A stretch of 64,000 nt of DNA. It comes from Oasisia sp. SBJ-2009 (lineage: Eukaryota; Annelida; Polychaeta; Sabellida; Siboglinidae). A program made the translations under genes and the position numbers. Each line of letters opens with the position of its first letter. Within the stretch, counting starts at the first letter, position 1. The DNA lies in NCBI GenBank assembly GCA_964017155.1, contig OZ024862.1, positions 27,332,933-27,396,932 on the forward strand. The letters run 5' to 3'. The notes below the pieces were generated by a model. The model was not told the DNA's origin, did not search any database, and saw only the letters and a program-made list of their open reading frames with translations. Of the stretch, positions 39,001 to 50,720 are shown piece after piece.

Positions 39001-42000
39001 TAATAATAAATACATATGTGTTACTGTAAGTACCAATTCACACCTACTGACGGACTGACAATCCACAAATATCATTTAACACTATTACACGCTTGTCATA
39101 AAAAAATTGTTTCTGCTGACAATTTACTGCAACAGCCATTTACGCAATCTGTTGTAAATATGAAATGTAAAGCTACAGTGGTGCCCCCTGGAGAATTGTT
39201 CAGCAGCAGTAAATATGTTGCACATCAGTAACTGCCTTTTGTTTTCTAATGCACCGTGAATTGGTACATTATATGCCTATGGTCTAACAAAATGAATGAC
39301 TCGGAGGAGATGCAGTCTGGCTGCCCCCAAAGTTAGTGGATTTATAAATGAAAGCAATACCTTCAGCACCAAAGTCTGGTTTGAATGACTTTTGCTCCTT
39401 GAAGTTCTTGAAGATCTTGATGGAGCTGTTGGACTCGCGCACTGCATACATGGACGCCTCGTGGCTCCACACAAACTCCTGCGCAGAGCCGAAGCTCTTG
39501 TTCCTCAGAGCCATGGCAGTGTAGATGATATACTCGCCATCCCCACACACCACCACAAACCTGAAACACAACAGTCTCATAACCACACACCACCACAAAC
39601 CTGAAACACAACAGTCTCATAACCACACACCACCACAAACCTGAAACACAACTGTCTCATAACCACACACCACCACAAACCTGAAACACAACAGTCTCAT
39701 AACCACACACCACCACAAACCTGAAACACAACAGTCTCATAACCACACACCACCACAAACCTGAAACACAACAGTCTCATAACCACACACCACCACAAAC
39801 CTGAAACACAACAGTCTCATAACCACACACCACCACAAACCTGAAACACAACAGTCTCATAACCACACACCACCACAAACCTGAAACACAACAGTCTCAT
39901 AACCACACACCACCACAAACCTGAAACACAACTGTCTCATAACCACACACCACCACAAACCTGAAACACAACAGTCTCATAACCACACACCACCACAAAC
40001 CTGAAACACAACAGTCTCATAACCACACACCACCACAAACCTGAAACACAACTGTCTCATAACCACACACCACCACAAACCTGACACACAACAGTCTCAT
40101 AACCACACACCACCACAAACCTGACACACAACAGTCTCATAACCACACACCACCACAAACCTGACACACAACAGTCTCATAACCACACACCACCACAAAC
40201 CTGAAACACAACAGTCTCATAACCACACACCACCACAAACCTGAAACACAACTGTCTCATAACCACACACCACCACAAACCTGAAACACAACAGTCTCAT
40301 AACCACACACCACCACAAACCTGAAACACAACTGTCTCATAACCACACACCACCACAAACCTGACACACAACAGTCTCATAACCACACACCACCACAAAC
40401 CTGACACACAACAGTCTCATAACCACACACCACCACAAACCTGACACACAACAGTCTCATAACCACACACCACCACAAACCTGAAACACAACAGTCTCAT
40501 AACCACACACCACCACAAACCTGAAACACAACAATCTCATAACCACACACCACCACAAACACAACAATCTCATAACCACACACCACCACAAGGGGTATTT
40601 ATTTTGATCAATATTATACATAATTGACTAATTTAGTTATCCAGGGAGGGTAAAAGTTAAGATCTGGATGATCACTATCATGTGGCTGCAAAGTAAAGAA
40701 AGAAAATTACATTTGTTGAGCCATCAAAATCATCACATGACCACATGACCACACCACCTACCTGCCATTAGGGTTGTGAGCAATGGTTTGAGGGTAGATC
40801 TCACAGCTGCCCATGTCCTTGACAGCCAGGGGCAGTCTCTCGCCGTCTGCCACGCCCTGCTCCCCCATTGACTTGATGTTGGCCTGCTGCAGCTCCGCGT
40901 GCTTTGCCCAGATAATCTTCCCGTTCATGTCCATTGACATGGCCGGCTCCTCCCGTCCCAGCTACAACAGAGTCGATTTGTTGCTGGATGTAACCACAGT
41001 TTGTTTTTACTTTTCATGTTATTGTGGTTTGAACATCACAGATTCAATACATCAGTGGCTATTCAATAGTTACGAGGCAGTCAAACCGCCGACTGTGATC
41101 TACAATATTGTACAATTACACACCATAGGTACATCATTACACACACACACATGAACTTCAACTGCGACACTATTGGTGAACAACATTAATACGTGAACAA
41201 GTCCCGTAGATGATGGGTCAAAACGTCGTACTCATCTTCAACAAATAAGCTCCAAAGTAAGTTAAATTATACCACAATAAACCATTCTTGGATCCATGAA
41301 CAATATATTCAATAAGATTAACACTGTTTATGCTATAATGCACCAAACACAACACAGTATCACAACCACACACCAGTGACACCATCATAAATACACAAAA
41401 CAATATGGTCTCATAATCAAACACAACCAACTTTTTTTTCCCTATTTGTAAGTAAATTTACATCAAAGAGAAAACCAACTGTTGTCTGTGCAGGTCACTA
41501 TGAATAAAAAAAAATCCCTCACAACAGACAGTTGCTTGGGCCACTGACCTTGATCATAATGCTGCCCTCATCATAGCCAAGGGCGACGTTGTTTGAGCCC
41601 TTGCGACAGACGACTGTCCACACTCGCTCTAGGCCGTAGTTGAGGGTGCTCTCCAGACGGTAGGTGTTGGCATGCCACACACGCACCGTGCCTGCAGGCA
41701 TGATCACGTGGCATCGTTACAGAGAACACGTCAGTCGTGTCAATTGTATAGACAATTCTTACTAGTAATTATATCTCTGTACATATTTAATATTGGTTGG
41801 CTTAATAGCCATGTTTTTGTAAACAATTGTGGAATAAGACTATTCCTCTTCTTATACCAACTTAACTGGCATAAGTTTATATTTGCCCGTCACTCGTCTC
41901 CTGAAATGTTACCGATTATGGAAACTGAGGCGACGTGAGACCCAATCACCTCACATGGGTGGGACAGCAATGTAATATGAAATACTGACTGCACACATCC

Positions 42001-45000
42001 CAATCAATCCCCTGAAACTGTCCACACTACCCATTTTTTTCACACAAGTACATTCATATAAATCAGCAATAAAAAACAGATTAAAAAAAAATCAATGATA
42101 TTTTGGAGTGATTTAAATCAATGATTTAGATCAAATGAAACATCCGTGACACTACCCGCATTAGGTTGAAAAGTGCAGAAAGCTCACCATCCTCGGAGCC
42201 AGTCAGAATGATTGGTAGTTCTGGGTGGAAGGCAACGGCCGCCACGTTCTGGGCGTGACCCTCCAGAGTCTGTACACAGGTCTTGTTCTGAAAGACAGCA
42301 CACAATCAAGGCTGTGGAAGCATGCAAACTTATGTTCAGTAGAAACAGGCATGACAAATGGTCAAGGAACAATTACAACACGTATGAATGGCTCGCAAAT
42401 GTCTTTAAATTTTCCACAATACAACCATCATTTGTGACAACGTATCTCCTTTCAAATAATTCTGTTAACACACATGGCAACAAATCATGTCAAAGTAAAG
42501 CTCAAATTATGAGTTGTGAACATGTAGGAAAGCTTGCAATTCATGTGTGACGTTCACCAGGTCTGACTCATCAGTCATACTGCAGTCACCTGATAATCAC
42601 GTGACTCACTCACCTGGTAATCCCAAATCTTGGCCACTCTGTCGTCGGCTCCAGAAATCAGGTAGGGTTTGTCACCCCCACAATAGTAGTCTACACAGTT
42701 CACCCCTTTCTCGTGGCCCTCTAGAGTGAAATTTGGTGTGCTTGACCCCAATTGCCAAACCTGGAGTAACAAAGAAACTGGGTTAGTATTTGTCATCAAA
42801 TAAACAATGTTTTTTTTAATTAGTACATAGTAATACATACTATAAGAAGTGCTAAGGTACAAATGCAGAAACATAATTTATTCTAGCAAATGTGTTTCCA
42901 GTGTATGAACTATTCATATAACTGTAAGGTGATGGAAGTAACTGAATTACCATATAATTTTAACTATATCCATGTTAAGTTAATTACTTTATGGATTACC
43001 ATAATTTACCCTTAAAATTATACAGAACTGGAGCCAAAGTAACAAAACAGTAGACGTTCTCTCAACGTGAGAGTTGGACTCACCTTGACGGTGCGATCGA
43101 GTGAGCCGCTGGCGAAAGTGTTGTTATCTTTTGGGTTGATCACTATCTGCATCACGTAGTGGGTGTGACCCTCAAACACCTGCGTACAGGTCCACTTCTT
43201 CTCCCAGTCCCACAGCTTGATCAACATGTCATCTGTCACAGCAACACAACAGCTTGATCAACATGTCATCTGTCACAGCAACACAACAGCTTGATCAACA
43301 TGTCATCTGTCACAGCAACACAACAGCTTGATCAACATGTCATATGTCACAGCAATACAACAGCTTGATCAACATGTCATCTGTCACAGCAACACAACAG
43401 CTTGATCAACATGTCATCTGTCACAGCAACACAACAGCTTGATCAACATGTCATCTGTCACAGCAACACAACAGCTTGATCAACATGTAATATGTCACAG
43501 CAATACAACAGCTTGATCAACATGTCATCTGTCACAGCAACACAACAGCTTGATCAACATGTCATCTGTCACAGCAACACAACAGCTTGATCAACATGGC
43601 ATCTGTCACAGCAATAAACCAGCTTGATCAACATGTCATCTGTCACAGCAATACAACAGCTTGATCAACATGTCATCTGTCACAGCAATACAACAGCTTG
43701 ATCAACATGTCATCTGTCACAGCAATACAACAGCTTGATCAACATGTCATCTGTCACAGCAACACAACAGCTTGATCAACATGTCATCTGTCACAGCAAC
43801 ACAACAGCTTGATCAACATGTCATCTGTCACAGCAATACAACAGCTTGATCAACATGTCATCTGTCACAGCAATATACCAGCTTGATCAACATGTCATCT
43901 GTCACAGCAATACAACAGCTTGATCAACATGTCATCTGTCACAGCAATGTACCAGCTTGATCAACATGTCATCTGTCACAGCAATACAACAGCTTGATCA
44001 ACATGTCATATGTCACAACAATAGAACAGCTTGATCAACATGTAATCTGTCACAGCAACACAACAGCTTGATCAACATGTCATCTGTCACAGCAATACAA
44101 CAGCTTGATCAACATGTAATCTGTCACAGCAACACAACAGCTTGATCAACATGCCATCTGTCACAGCAATAGAACAGCTTGATCAACATGTCATCTGTCA
44201 CAGCAATACAATGGCTTGATCAACATCATGTCATACGTATCATGTGTTCTCATGAAAATTAAAATTTTAGAATAACTGAGCAATACAAAAGGTTGTACAA
44301 ATTGTTTGCTTTTTATTTAGAGGTAGCTATAGACTACAGTGTGTGTGTGTGTGGAGTTACTGTTGCTGGTGCTCCACTGCCATGACATCACTGCTAGCTC
44401 TGGGCCTAGTACAAGACAGGGACGACAGTCAACTCACCACTGCTGCTGAGAATGTATGGCTGGGTGGGATGAATGGCGATGGAGCGCAAATAGTCTGAAT
44501 GTGCCTCAAACTGGTTCACTCGCTCAAGTGTGTTGTAGTTGTAGACGCGGAGGTGCATGTCATCCTGGTCACCACATCATTTTTGTAATGACAAACATTT
44601 CCCAAATTATACATTCCAGACTTTTTTATTTTACAATAGGATCCTATTTCACTGTGAATTCATATAAATGGCAAATCATGGTAAAGTAATTTATTGTGTT
44701 TGTCACGCTAATATAAAATCAAACAACAGGTTCGTGGTGAACATGCAGTAACAACTTTTGATCTTTGATGCAAGGCAGAATCCACAAAGAGTCAAAACCT
44801 ATACAAATTAATATGAGGTAAATTTGTTAGTCAAATGTAATACAGATTTTTTTCAGCCGCCAAAATACATACTCCCTTTTAACATAATTAATTCTGCATA
44901 CATTGTAATATCATACGGCTGTCAATATTATTACAAAAGTCAAACATAATAATCTATTTAGAACTTGATATGTACATGTGTGTATCATAAATTGATATGT

Positions 45001-46509
45001 ACATGTGTGTATCATAAATTGTAACAAGTGCTACATCAATAAATAGCAACAAAACAAATTCATGAGTACATTGTATACACTTACTGAGCCAGTTATTATC
45101 CAGTTCTTACGAGCAACAAATTTTGCTGCTCTCACCGGCAAGTCACATACTTCAAACGACTTGATGAGTTGCTGCAATCAGACAGAATATAATTAACCAA
45201 CAGCTATACACAAACATAACACTTATAAATAAATAAAGTATGACAGAAAATGTAGCTATTAATGTTAGCATTTGACTATGCATCTTTTTGATAATGCTGA
45301 ACATACCAGCTATATAATACAAATTTGTGTCATTATGACCATGTACCAATGGTCTATTAACCTTTGTCCCAGTATACAAGGTCCAATTTTAATTTAATCA
45401 CGACCATCCAGATTTTTTTGTTAAGGTTATAGTGAAAAAATTATTTTATTATTATTGTTTTAATATGGTAATTCTGGCAACCTACATTTTGTAACAAATT
45501 ACTACTTAAATAAGTACACCTTATGAATTACTACTTTATTTGTGTCACTTCAACCATCATCAACAGTTTGTAATCCCCTCTGGCTGCATGGGCAGCTAAC
45601 ATTGTCCACTCATATTACATCATAATTTGTCCCACCTGTGCGTCGTGGTTCCAGATGTGGACATTGCCATTGTAGAGACTGGCCAGCATCCATGGCTCAG
45701 ATGGATGGAGATCAACACATTTGACACGGTCAGAACGTGCCGACAGCTTCCGCTTGATATCTAATCTGAGCGGCTGAAAATTAAATATTTATAATGTGAA
45801 TAAAGAAATCTGCATAATATTATGGTATAAACAAATATTTTCGTTCACAGTGTTGCATGTCCACACAACTTCAAGAATTGTGGCAAGACACTCTGATTTT
45901 AGCCCCTGAAGAATGAAGCATTTCGTTTAATGATAATACTTTCTATATTTGTAGGACCGTTATTTGTAATATTCAACAATTTTCTGGCAGCAAAAATTAT
46001 TGAAATACAACAATACATTACTAAACATAAACCACGACAAAAAACAGTCTATAGAATTATGCGTTCTTGATCTCATTGCTATCTAGCGGACAGAACTAGA
46101 TTTAACAAATGAAATGGCAGTGACACTGTCACTGTCAAAACTTTTCATTTGAGAAAAGAGGACGCAAAACAATCTCTTATCTCAAAATGCATATTAACAT
46201 CTTATACATTATGTCGTTGAAAATCAGCATTCACGTTCTACAGCTAGGTTTTATTATATTTAACAAATAGTATATTCCATATTTTTGTTAACCGGTAAAA
46301 GTGCAGAGTGACAACGTCAACGGAGTTCATCACATTCACACGGAACTTGGTCATCTTTGGTTCTGTAAATCATTATAAATTCGCCTTTTGCATAACTTAT
46401 AGATGAATATTTAATTCCAAGGCATGTTATCTAATATACATAGCACGCATGGCCAAAGCAGGCAAATGAACAATTACTATAAATGTATGAAACCTTTAAA
46501 ACTCACCAT
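25950..46509 (-). CDS. COPB2: Coatomer subunit beta-prime (COPI coat)
   Basis: Beta-prime-COP is a COPI coat subunit that binds dilysine cargo and drives Golgi-to-ER retrieval. Twenty-one coding exons join in phase: 46507-46509 (ATG only), 45636-45773, 45085-45171, 44438-44564, 43084-43232, 42614-42760, 42188-42287, 41549-41691, 40762-40961, 39361-39560, 38625-38731, 37800-37943, 35452-35582, 34606-34813, 33114-33224, 31453-31667, 30847-30939, 30219-30399, 29685-29807, 29078-29353 and 25950-25979. The product is 970 residues; human is 906. [10 protein letters not shown] opens WD repeats containing KLWDW, VWQLGSS, KIWDYQ and [13 protein letters not shown]. They are followed by the second propeller, the alpha-solenoid ([19 protein letters not shown]) and an acidic tail ending DINIDDLLG. 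The extra length is mostly an Ala/Thr-rich linker in the exon at 29078. Two further last exons can replace the tail. Confidence 0.97.
27307..27312 (-). terminator. Poly(A) signal for COPB2 last exon B
   Basis: AATAAA on the minus strand, about 100 nt after the TGA of exon B. Confidence 0.5.
27411..27452 (-). CDS. COPB2: COPB2 alternative last exon B (tail ends DDDWE)
   Basis: A TTGCAG acceptor is followed in phase 0 by [13 protein letters not shown] and TGA. Its own AATAAA lies about 100 nt downstream (plus 27307-27312), as expected of a true last exon. The tail is acidic with one Trp. Confidence 0.62.
   Translation of the reverse strand: MLDGEDFEDDDWE
27708..27746 (-). CDS. COPB2: COPB2 alternative exon C (tail ends SSSDDE)
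   Basis: A TTTTTATGTAG acceptor is followed in phase 0 by [12 protein letters not shown] and TAA. A perfect donor, GTAAGC, starts right after the stop, so the exon may be spliced on into exon B or A while still ending the protein here. The Ser-Asp pattern resembles a CK2 target. Confidence 0.55.
   Translation of the reverse strand, partial: TSDLEDSSSDDE
28485..28993. mobile_element. MITE with about 21-bp inverted ends
   Basis: AAGGTCGACTTCGATTGAGC at the left is matched by the inverted GCTCAATCAAAGTCGACCT at the right. Length is about 510 bp with no coding capacity. It lies in the COPB2 intron between the exon at 29078 and the alternative last exons. No clean target duplication was found. 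Confidence 0.65.
29925..29999. repeat. (TA)n microsatellite
   Basis: About 35 TA units in a COPB2 intron. Confidence 0.95.
30400..30745. repeat. Acceptor-edge minisatellite, COPB2
   Basis: Units of CTCTACAGCACCACACTCAC with spacer variants repeat the CTGTAG acceptor of the exon 30219-30399. Confidence 0.88.
30747..30846. repeat. Donor-edge repeat, 3 copies of about 46 bp, COPB2
   Basis: GGTATAAGAACATACCTGG recurs. On the minus strand each copy shows CCAG then GTATGT, the donor of the exon 30847-30939. Confidence 0.88.
31680..32712. repeat. 40-bp minisatellite, about 26 copies, COPB2 intron
   Basis: The unit contains GACTGACACAGTCAGCACAG and ACAGGTAGAGCTGACTCCAC. It starts about 13 bp from the acceptor of the exon 31453-31667. 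Confidence 0.93.
33395..34062. repeat. About 35-bp minisatellite, about 18 copies
   Basis: GTGTTAGGGG, CAGTCTGACAGTCTCTC and CTCCTAG alternate with length variants. It lies mid-intron in COPB2. Confidence 0.92.
34814..35160. repeat. 27-bp acceptor-edge minisatellite, about 13 copies
   Basis: Each unit carries GTACATGACTCTGTAACA. On the minus strand this gives TTACAG then AGTCATGTAC, the acceptor and first bases of the COPB2 exon 34606-34813. Confidence 0.93.
35583..35990. repeat. 49-bp acceptor-edge minisatellite, about 8-9 copies
   Basis: Units repeat TCAATCTCACCCACCACC and CTACAAC, the first bases and TTGTAG acceptor of the COPB2 exon 35452-35582. Confidence 0.93.
36259..37745 (-). mobile_element. 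Internally deleted piggyBac-type element
   Basis: TTAA duplications (36255-36258 and 37746-37749) flank inverted ends reading CCCTTTTTATACCAGA, the piggyBac arrangement. On the minus strand an acidic N-terminal piece begins [13 protein letters not shown] near 37483. A separate Cys-rich piece, [20 protein letters not shown], lies near 37195 to 37135 and resembles the C-terminal zinc knuckle of piggyBac transposases. The catalytic core is missing. A roughly 225-bp direct repeat fills 36560-37005. It sits in a COPB2 intron. Confidence 0.82.
38116..38445 (+). mobile_element. tRNA-derived SINE, copy 2
   Basis: Same family as 14187-14515, with the same A and B boxes and a tail GCGCTATATAAGAACTTACC. 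Clear but diverged. Confidence 0.88.
39561..40595. repeat. 40-bp acceptor-edge minisatellite, about 26 copies
   Basis: The unit repeats CACACACCACCACAAAC and CTGAAACACAACAG. The real exon 39361-39560 starts at the same CAG-GTTTGTGGTGG junction that is copied in every unit. Confidence 0.96.
41205..41320. mobile_element. Half copy of the fold-back element
   Basis: AAAACGTCGTACTCATCTTC, AAGCTCCAAAGTAAGTTAA and AACCATTCTTGGATCCATG match the right arm and flank of the element at 8752-8990. Confidence 0.7.
43220..44235. repeat. 37-bp acceptor-edge minisatellite, about 27 copies
   Basis: The unit AGCTTGATCAACATGTCATC plus TGTCACAGCAACAC repeats the GACAG acceptor and first roughly 20 bases of the COPB2 exon 43084-43232. 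Confidence 0.95.
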
Positions 46510-46558
46510 GATTTTGTTTTCGTGTTCCACCGGATGGCGTGTTACGTGGCCTCAACAT

Positions 46559-46570
46559 TGCGCATGCGCA
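46559..46570. promoter_or_regulatory. NRF1-type palindrome
   Basis: TGCGCATGCGCA is an exact palindromic NRF1 site 50 bp upstream of the COPB2 ATG. Confidence 0.65.
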
Positions 46571-46815
46571 TATGAAATGCAAGAAAATCCGGCGGAAATT
46601 AGACTCACATTTTCACAACAAAAATGTTTGCATAACTACCGCGATATATTGAGTGGTTATTGAGTAATGTTAAACGTTTACGGTTTATGGAAGATGTGCA
46701 TTGTTATTAGAATGTCAGCGTCACCAATATTATTGCAGGAAAACTATTATTTTATGAACATTTGCTTAGAAAATGTGTCAAGTTTCAACACGCACCGACT
46801 CGGTGGCTTTGAATT

Positions 46816-46827
46816 GGCGCCAGCAAC
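46816..46827 (+). promoter_or_regulatory. RFX X-box-like site upstream of TMEM107
   Basis: GGCGCCAGCAAC has a full AGCAAC half-site and a 5/6 match in the other half. It ends 83 bp before the ATG, the usual place for X-boxes of ciliary genes. Confidence 0.45.
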
Positions 46828-46910
46828 AGCGTGAAGTTGTGACTGCGTGATTACATTGAATACGCAAATGAACAGCAGTTAATCTATTTTAATAAGTTGC
46901 GAAAGCAAAT

Positions 46911-49809
46911 ATGGGTGTAAACGGTCTGGTACCAGCCAGATTTCTGACACTAGTGTCGCATCTTATCATCACGATAGTCATTTTTATGAACCTGGTAAGT
47001 TGATAATTTTCGTGCGAAACTACTTATTAAACATACCTGGTCTATCATCTATGTAATGTATGAGTATCACATTATGATTCACAGTCCTTATTATGTAGTC
47101 CCTTGCTACAGAAACTTCTTAATCTGCACAAATTATTACACTTGTTTACAGTTATTCCTACATTTCAGTTTTTATTGTTTTTCTTCTAAATTCACTTTCA
47201 CTCTTAAGGCAAGCACTGCGCACTGCACAACTACCGTTAGCCCCAGAAGAGGCTGTGTGGAGTTCACATACCAAAGTTATCTTTTATTGTGTGCCATTGT
47301 TCTTACAATTACACTACTATTGTATGCATAATATATAAATGATAGATGGGGTGTAATGTGTACAGGAAAACAATTTAAGATACAAACTCCCACAAAATCA
47401 GAAACAATATTCTCATTGTGCACAAAGTGCACACGTGTTATACCTTATAAATGTTATGTTCCAGATTTTATAATCGGTAAACCATTTAAATAAACCAATA
47501 CCCATATTGTAATGTTTTGGAGTAAGCACCTGTACATCATTACATCTCTGATTATTTGTTTGAGGTACCAGTTTGCACAAGGCGTGATGTGTCCCCAGGA
47601 CATTTTGCCAGTAACATATACAGATACAGATACAAGGCTATGCCATAAACTTATGCAATTTGTTGGCTATTCAAAGTTTCTTGTTTCAAAACATATCCAC
47701 ATGAAACGAATGAAAAAAAGAAATACAGTTTTTTTGTTTTGAAACAGATTGGGACAAATTCGTGCAAAGTCAACAAATTCATCCACATATTTGCACTAAA
47801 ACATTCACAAATAGAAGAAAAACATGAATATTTTTTCACACCAAGGAGACACTTGTGTGGATGATGCATGAACATAGAAGTTAGAACACATATTCAAACA
47901 TTGCAGTTGTTAATATTTAATATTAATTGTCTATGCAATTTTGACATGAAACAAAAATAGCAGTGGAAGTGACTCATGTTGGTCTTGAAGCATTAATTTT
48001 AAAGGATATCTTGATATGTGTCTCTTGAATTCAGTTTCTTCTGATAGACAAACCACAAGTCAGGGTAAAAAAAATCCTTGACATTTCAGTAGATGTGCAC
48101 TGGTTGTACAAGGTAAGTAATTATATAATTTTACAATTGTGAGAATGCCAGTTAAAAGCTAATTTAATCATCAAATATGTAAATAAATGTTCAGATTAAG
48201 CTAAAACTGTTCCATATCATAGTTTTTACATTCTGTGTTTGCTTGAGATGCACAAACTTGATATTTAAGACCTGGCCATATGAAGACCATGCTTGGTATA
48301 TATGTTGTATCAAAGGTATTATGTATAGTCACATACTAATTTGTTTGCAGGATGAAAATGTCACAGCCTGTTTGCCTCTAGACCACACATCTGCGGATTA
48401 CGATTTCAACACCAACCTGTATGGCTTATGAAATATTTTGGTAGTAGAAAAAACTGTAGCAAACGTTAATATTATTCATGCAAGTATGCTGGTTAAAAAT
48501 GGTTTGAAATCTTAATAAAAGTGTGCAAGGTAGCCAAGATCAAATGTAATTCAGAACTTTGTTACATTTCTACAAAATAGGCAATACTTGCCTACCATGC
48601 TTACCCTGTAGATATATTTTTTAAACAAATTAATATGTGTCTTGTGTGGATGTTATTTCAATGTTCTCAACCCCAGGAATGGCAATGGTGTAAGTTGTTA
48701 CATGTTTAGTGTGAGTTCAATTGGATTGTGACTTGTCACTGCTATGTATTTAGGTGTCAGCGACTGTATGAATAGTTCATAGGATTTGAATGTTCTTATT
48801 AACTGAAACCACAAGCATGGTAAATTGAGGGTCACGTGTAGTTGATTGTTTTAAATCTTTCATACTAGCTATGGCAAATTGTTTCGTGAGATACCCACAT
48901 ATATGTTTTTGAAGGCTTTGCTACTGGTACTTGTGTACATGTCTTTGATATTACACATACCATGCATTTAGTTTGAACTTGAGCTCAATTAATTTGTCTA
49001 CCGAGTACTATTACTACAATTAAATCCAATAAATCTACATAGATAGGAATGAAACTATGGACATGTTAATAGAGATTGTATCCGTCTGTGAACAGCTGTG
49101 ATAAACATGCATCTGGTTGCAGGCTCATGGTAGGCCTTATACTGACACTGGTCTTCCTCGGCATCGAGTTCGTCTGCTTCCTCAGTGGGATCTCCATGTT
49201 CATGCCCATCCAGGGCCTCATCTGTATCCTTTCACTGATTGGCCCCCCAAATGTGCAGCGTTTGCTTCTTTAATGTTGAAACAGGAAAGGCTGAAGACTT
49301 ATTCACGGGCATACCTTCATTGACTACCTCGTGCACTAAACAACTATATTGAATATGCTATTATTTAACTGTATTAAGCCACTTTTTGTATTCGTATTGT
49401 GCAATCAGAGTGCAATGCAGTCCACGTACTGACTCTTTTCCAGAAGCGAAATTGTGGAAGTGCTCTGTAATAAGTCTGTACTTTGCCAGCACATTTGACA
49501 TGGACTTCAGGGGGTAGTAATTATTTAACGTTTTAGTGCAGATGACTGCCTTTTTTGCTCAAGCATCACTGTGTTCATTGGCTCGTAACAATATGCTGTG
49601 CTAAAGTCACTGGCTGCCCCCACCCTCATCAACAATTATATCAGCTGTTGTAATGCTTCTGTAGACCAGGCACGGGACAGTAAACTTGAAAAGTCAACTA
49701 CATTTCTCAATCAAATTAATCATTTGTTTATCAAGTTAACTACACCCACCGCCCTGTTTTCAACTAAATCGCAAACTTACTTTGATAGAGTTAATTTCAA
49801 TTGTATATG

Positions 49810-49868
<59 letters not shown>

Positions 49869-49968
49869 GTATATATATATATACATAATATATATATATA
49901 TACATACATAATATATACATATATAATGTATATATAATATATATTAATGTATGCATGTGTACGTAATA

Positions 49969-50014
<46 letters not shown>

Positions 50015-50384
50015 ACCTTAATGCAACATCTTGTTCACGGACTACGTACGTTACACATAATTGGGAGCCTGTACAGCATTGCTTAACGTGCTGTGGGCAA
50101 CTGTTCCCGTGGCATCTTTCAGCGACCATGCCGCCGTTCGGGCACGGCAAGGGCGTGCTAGTGAGTGTTGGCGCTGTCAGCCAGCGTGCTTCCTGTACAG
50201 TTCCTTGACACTCGGCCCAGCCACCGTGGCCCACGCGACCGCCGCCCTCACACTCTCGTTCTTCGTCGTCGACGAGTGGGAATGCACCGACTTCTTTTAC
50301 ATCTTCGGGTTCTGCAGCACCTTCCCGATGCTCACCGAGTGCATCATCTTCTTTGGCGTGTGCTTCTTCCACAGAGGAGTGTGA
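46911..50384 (+). CDS. TMEM107: TMEM107, ciliary transition-zone protein, isoform a
   Basis: TMEM107 is a four-helix membrane protein of the MKS complex at the ciliary transition zone. Exons 46911-46994, 48351-48418, 49123-49223 and 50221-50384 give 138 residues; human has 140. Conserved segments are [14 protein letters not shown] (helix 1), ENVTACLPL, the segment through FLSGISMF (helix 2) and [15 protein letters not shown] with PMLTE (helices 3-4). Exon phases are 0, 2 and 1. The last acceptor, GCCCAG before CCACC, is chosen because it restores phase and matches the human spacing before the AH motif. The donor after exon 3 (T then GTATCC) is weak. A long (TA)n tract fills part of the last intron. 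Confidence 0.92.
49805..50012. repeat. (TA)n-type simple repeat
   Basis: TA with GTATAT and ACATAC interruptions, in the last TMEM107 intron. Confidence 0.95.
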
Positions 50385-50562
50385 CGTCTGAGCACACGTT
50401 AATGTCGTACCGCATGTGGGATTAATGCATTAATTAATGCGTGTGGGATTAATGCGCTTCTTACGTCCATGCCTATCGGAACGTATTCATCTATGCGTAG
50501 TTCGAATGTAGAACGGATGCTTTGCCTAGAGAGTAATACAGTTTTCCTTGACCTGCGTCCAG

Positions 50563-50720
50563 CGACGTTTGCCCACGCGGGTGCCTCCATCGCGCTGTCC
50601 TATTTCATCGTGGACGTGTGGAAGTGCTACAACTACTACTACGTCTTCGCAATCTGCAGTGCCTTTCCAGTCTTCACGGAGCTTGTCGTCGTCGTAGGAG
50701 CCATGGTGTTCCAGGTGTAA
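50563..50720 (+). CDS. TMEM107: TMEM107 alternative last exon b
   Basis: A second, tandem copy of the last exon lies about 180 bp after the first. Its acceptor is GTCCAG, in the same phase. It encodes STFAHAGASIALSYF, DVWKCYNYYYVF and PVFTE and ends VFQV, giving 136 residues in total. About 23 of 52 aligned positions equal exon a, and the sequence upstream of both acceptors is also alike (CAGTT-CCTTGAC). No stop or frameshift is present, so both copies look maintained. Confidence 0.85.

Larger units (their letters stand above)
46510..46910. promoter_or_regulatory. Bidirectional promoter, COPB2 and TMEM107
   Basis: The two start codons are 401 bp apart and diverge. The interval holds a perfect NRF1 palindrome and a near-consensus X-box. 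Transcription start sites are not visible. Confidence 0.7.

Noticed and set aside
39541..40595. CRISPR array
   Set aside because: Units are contiguous 40-bp tandem copies without unique spacers, inside a eukaryotic intron.
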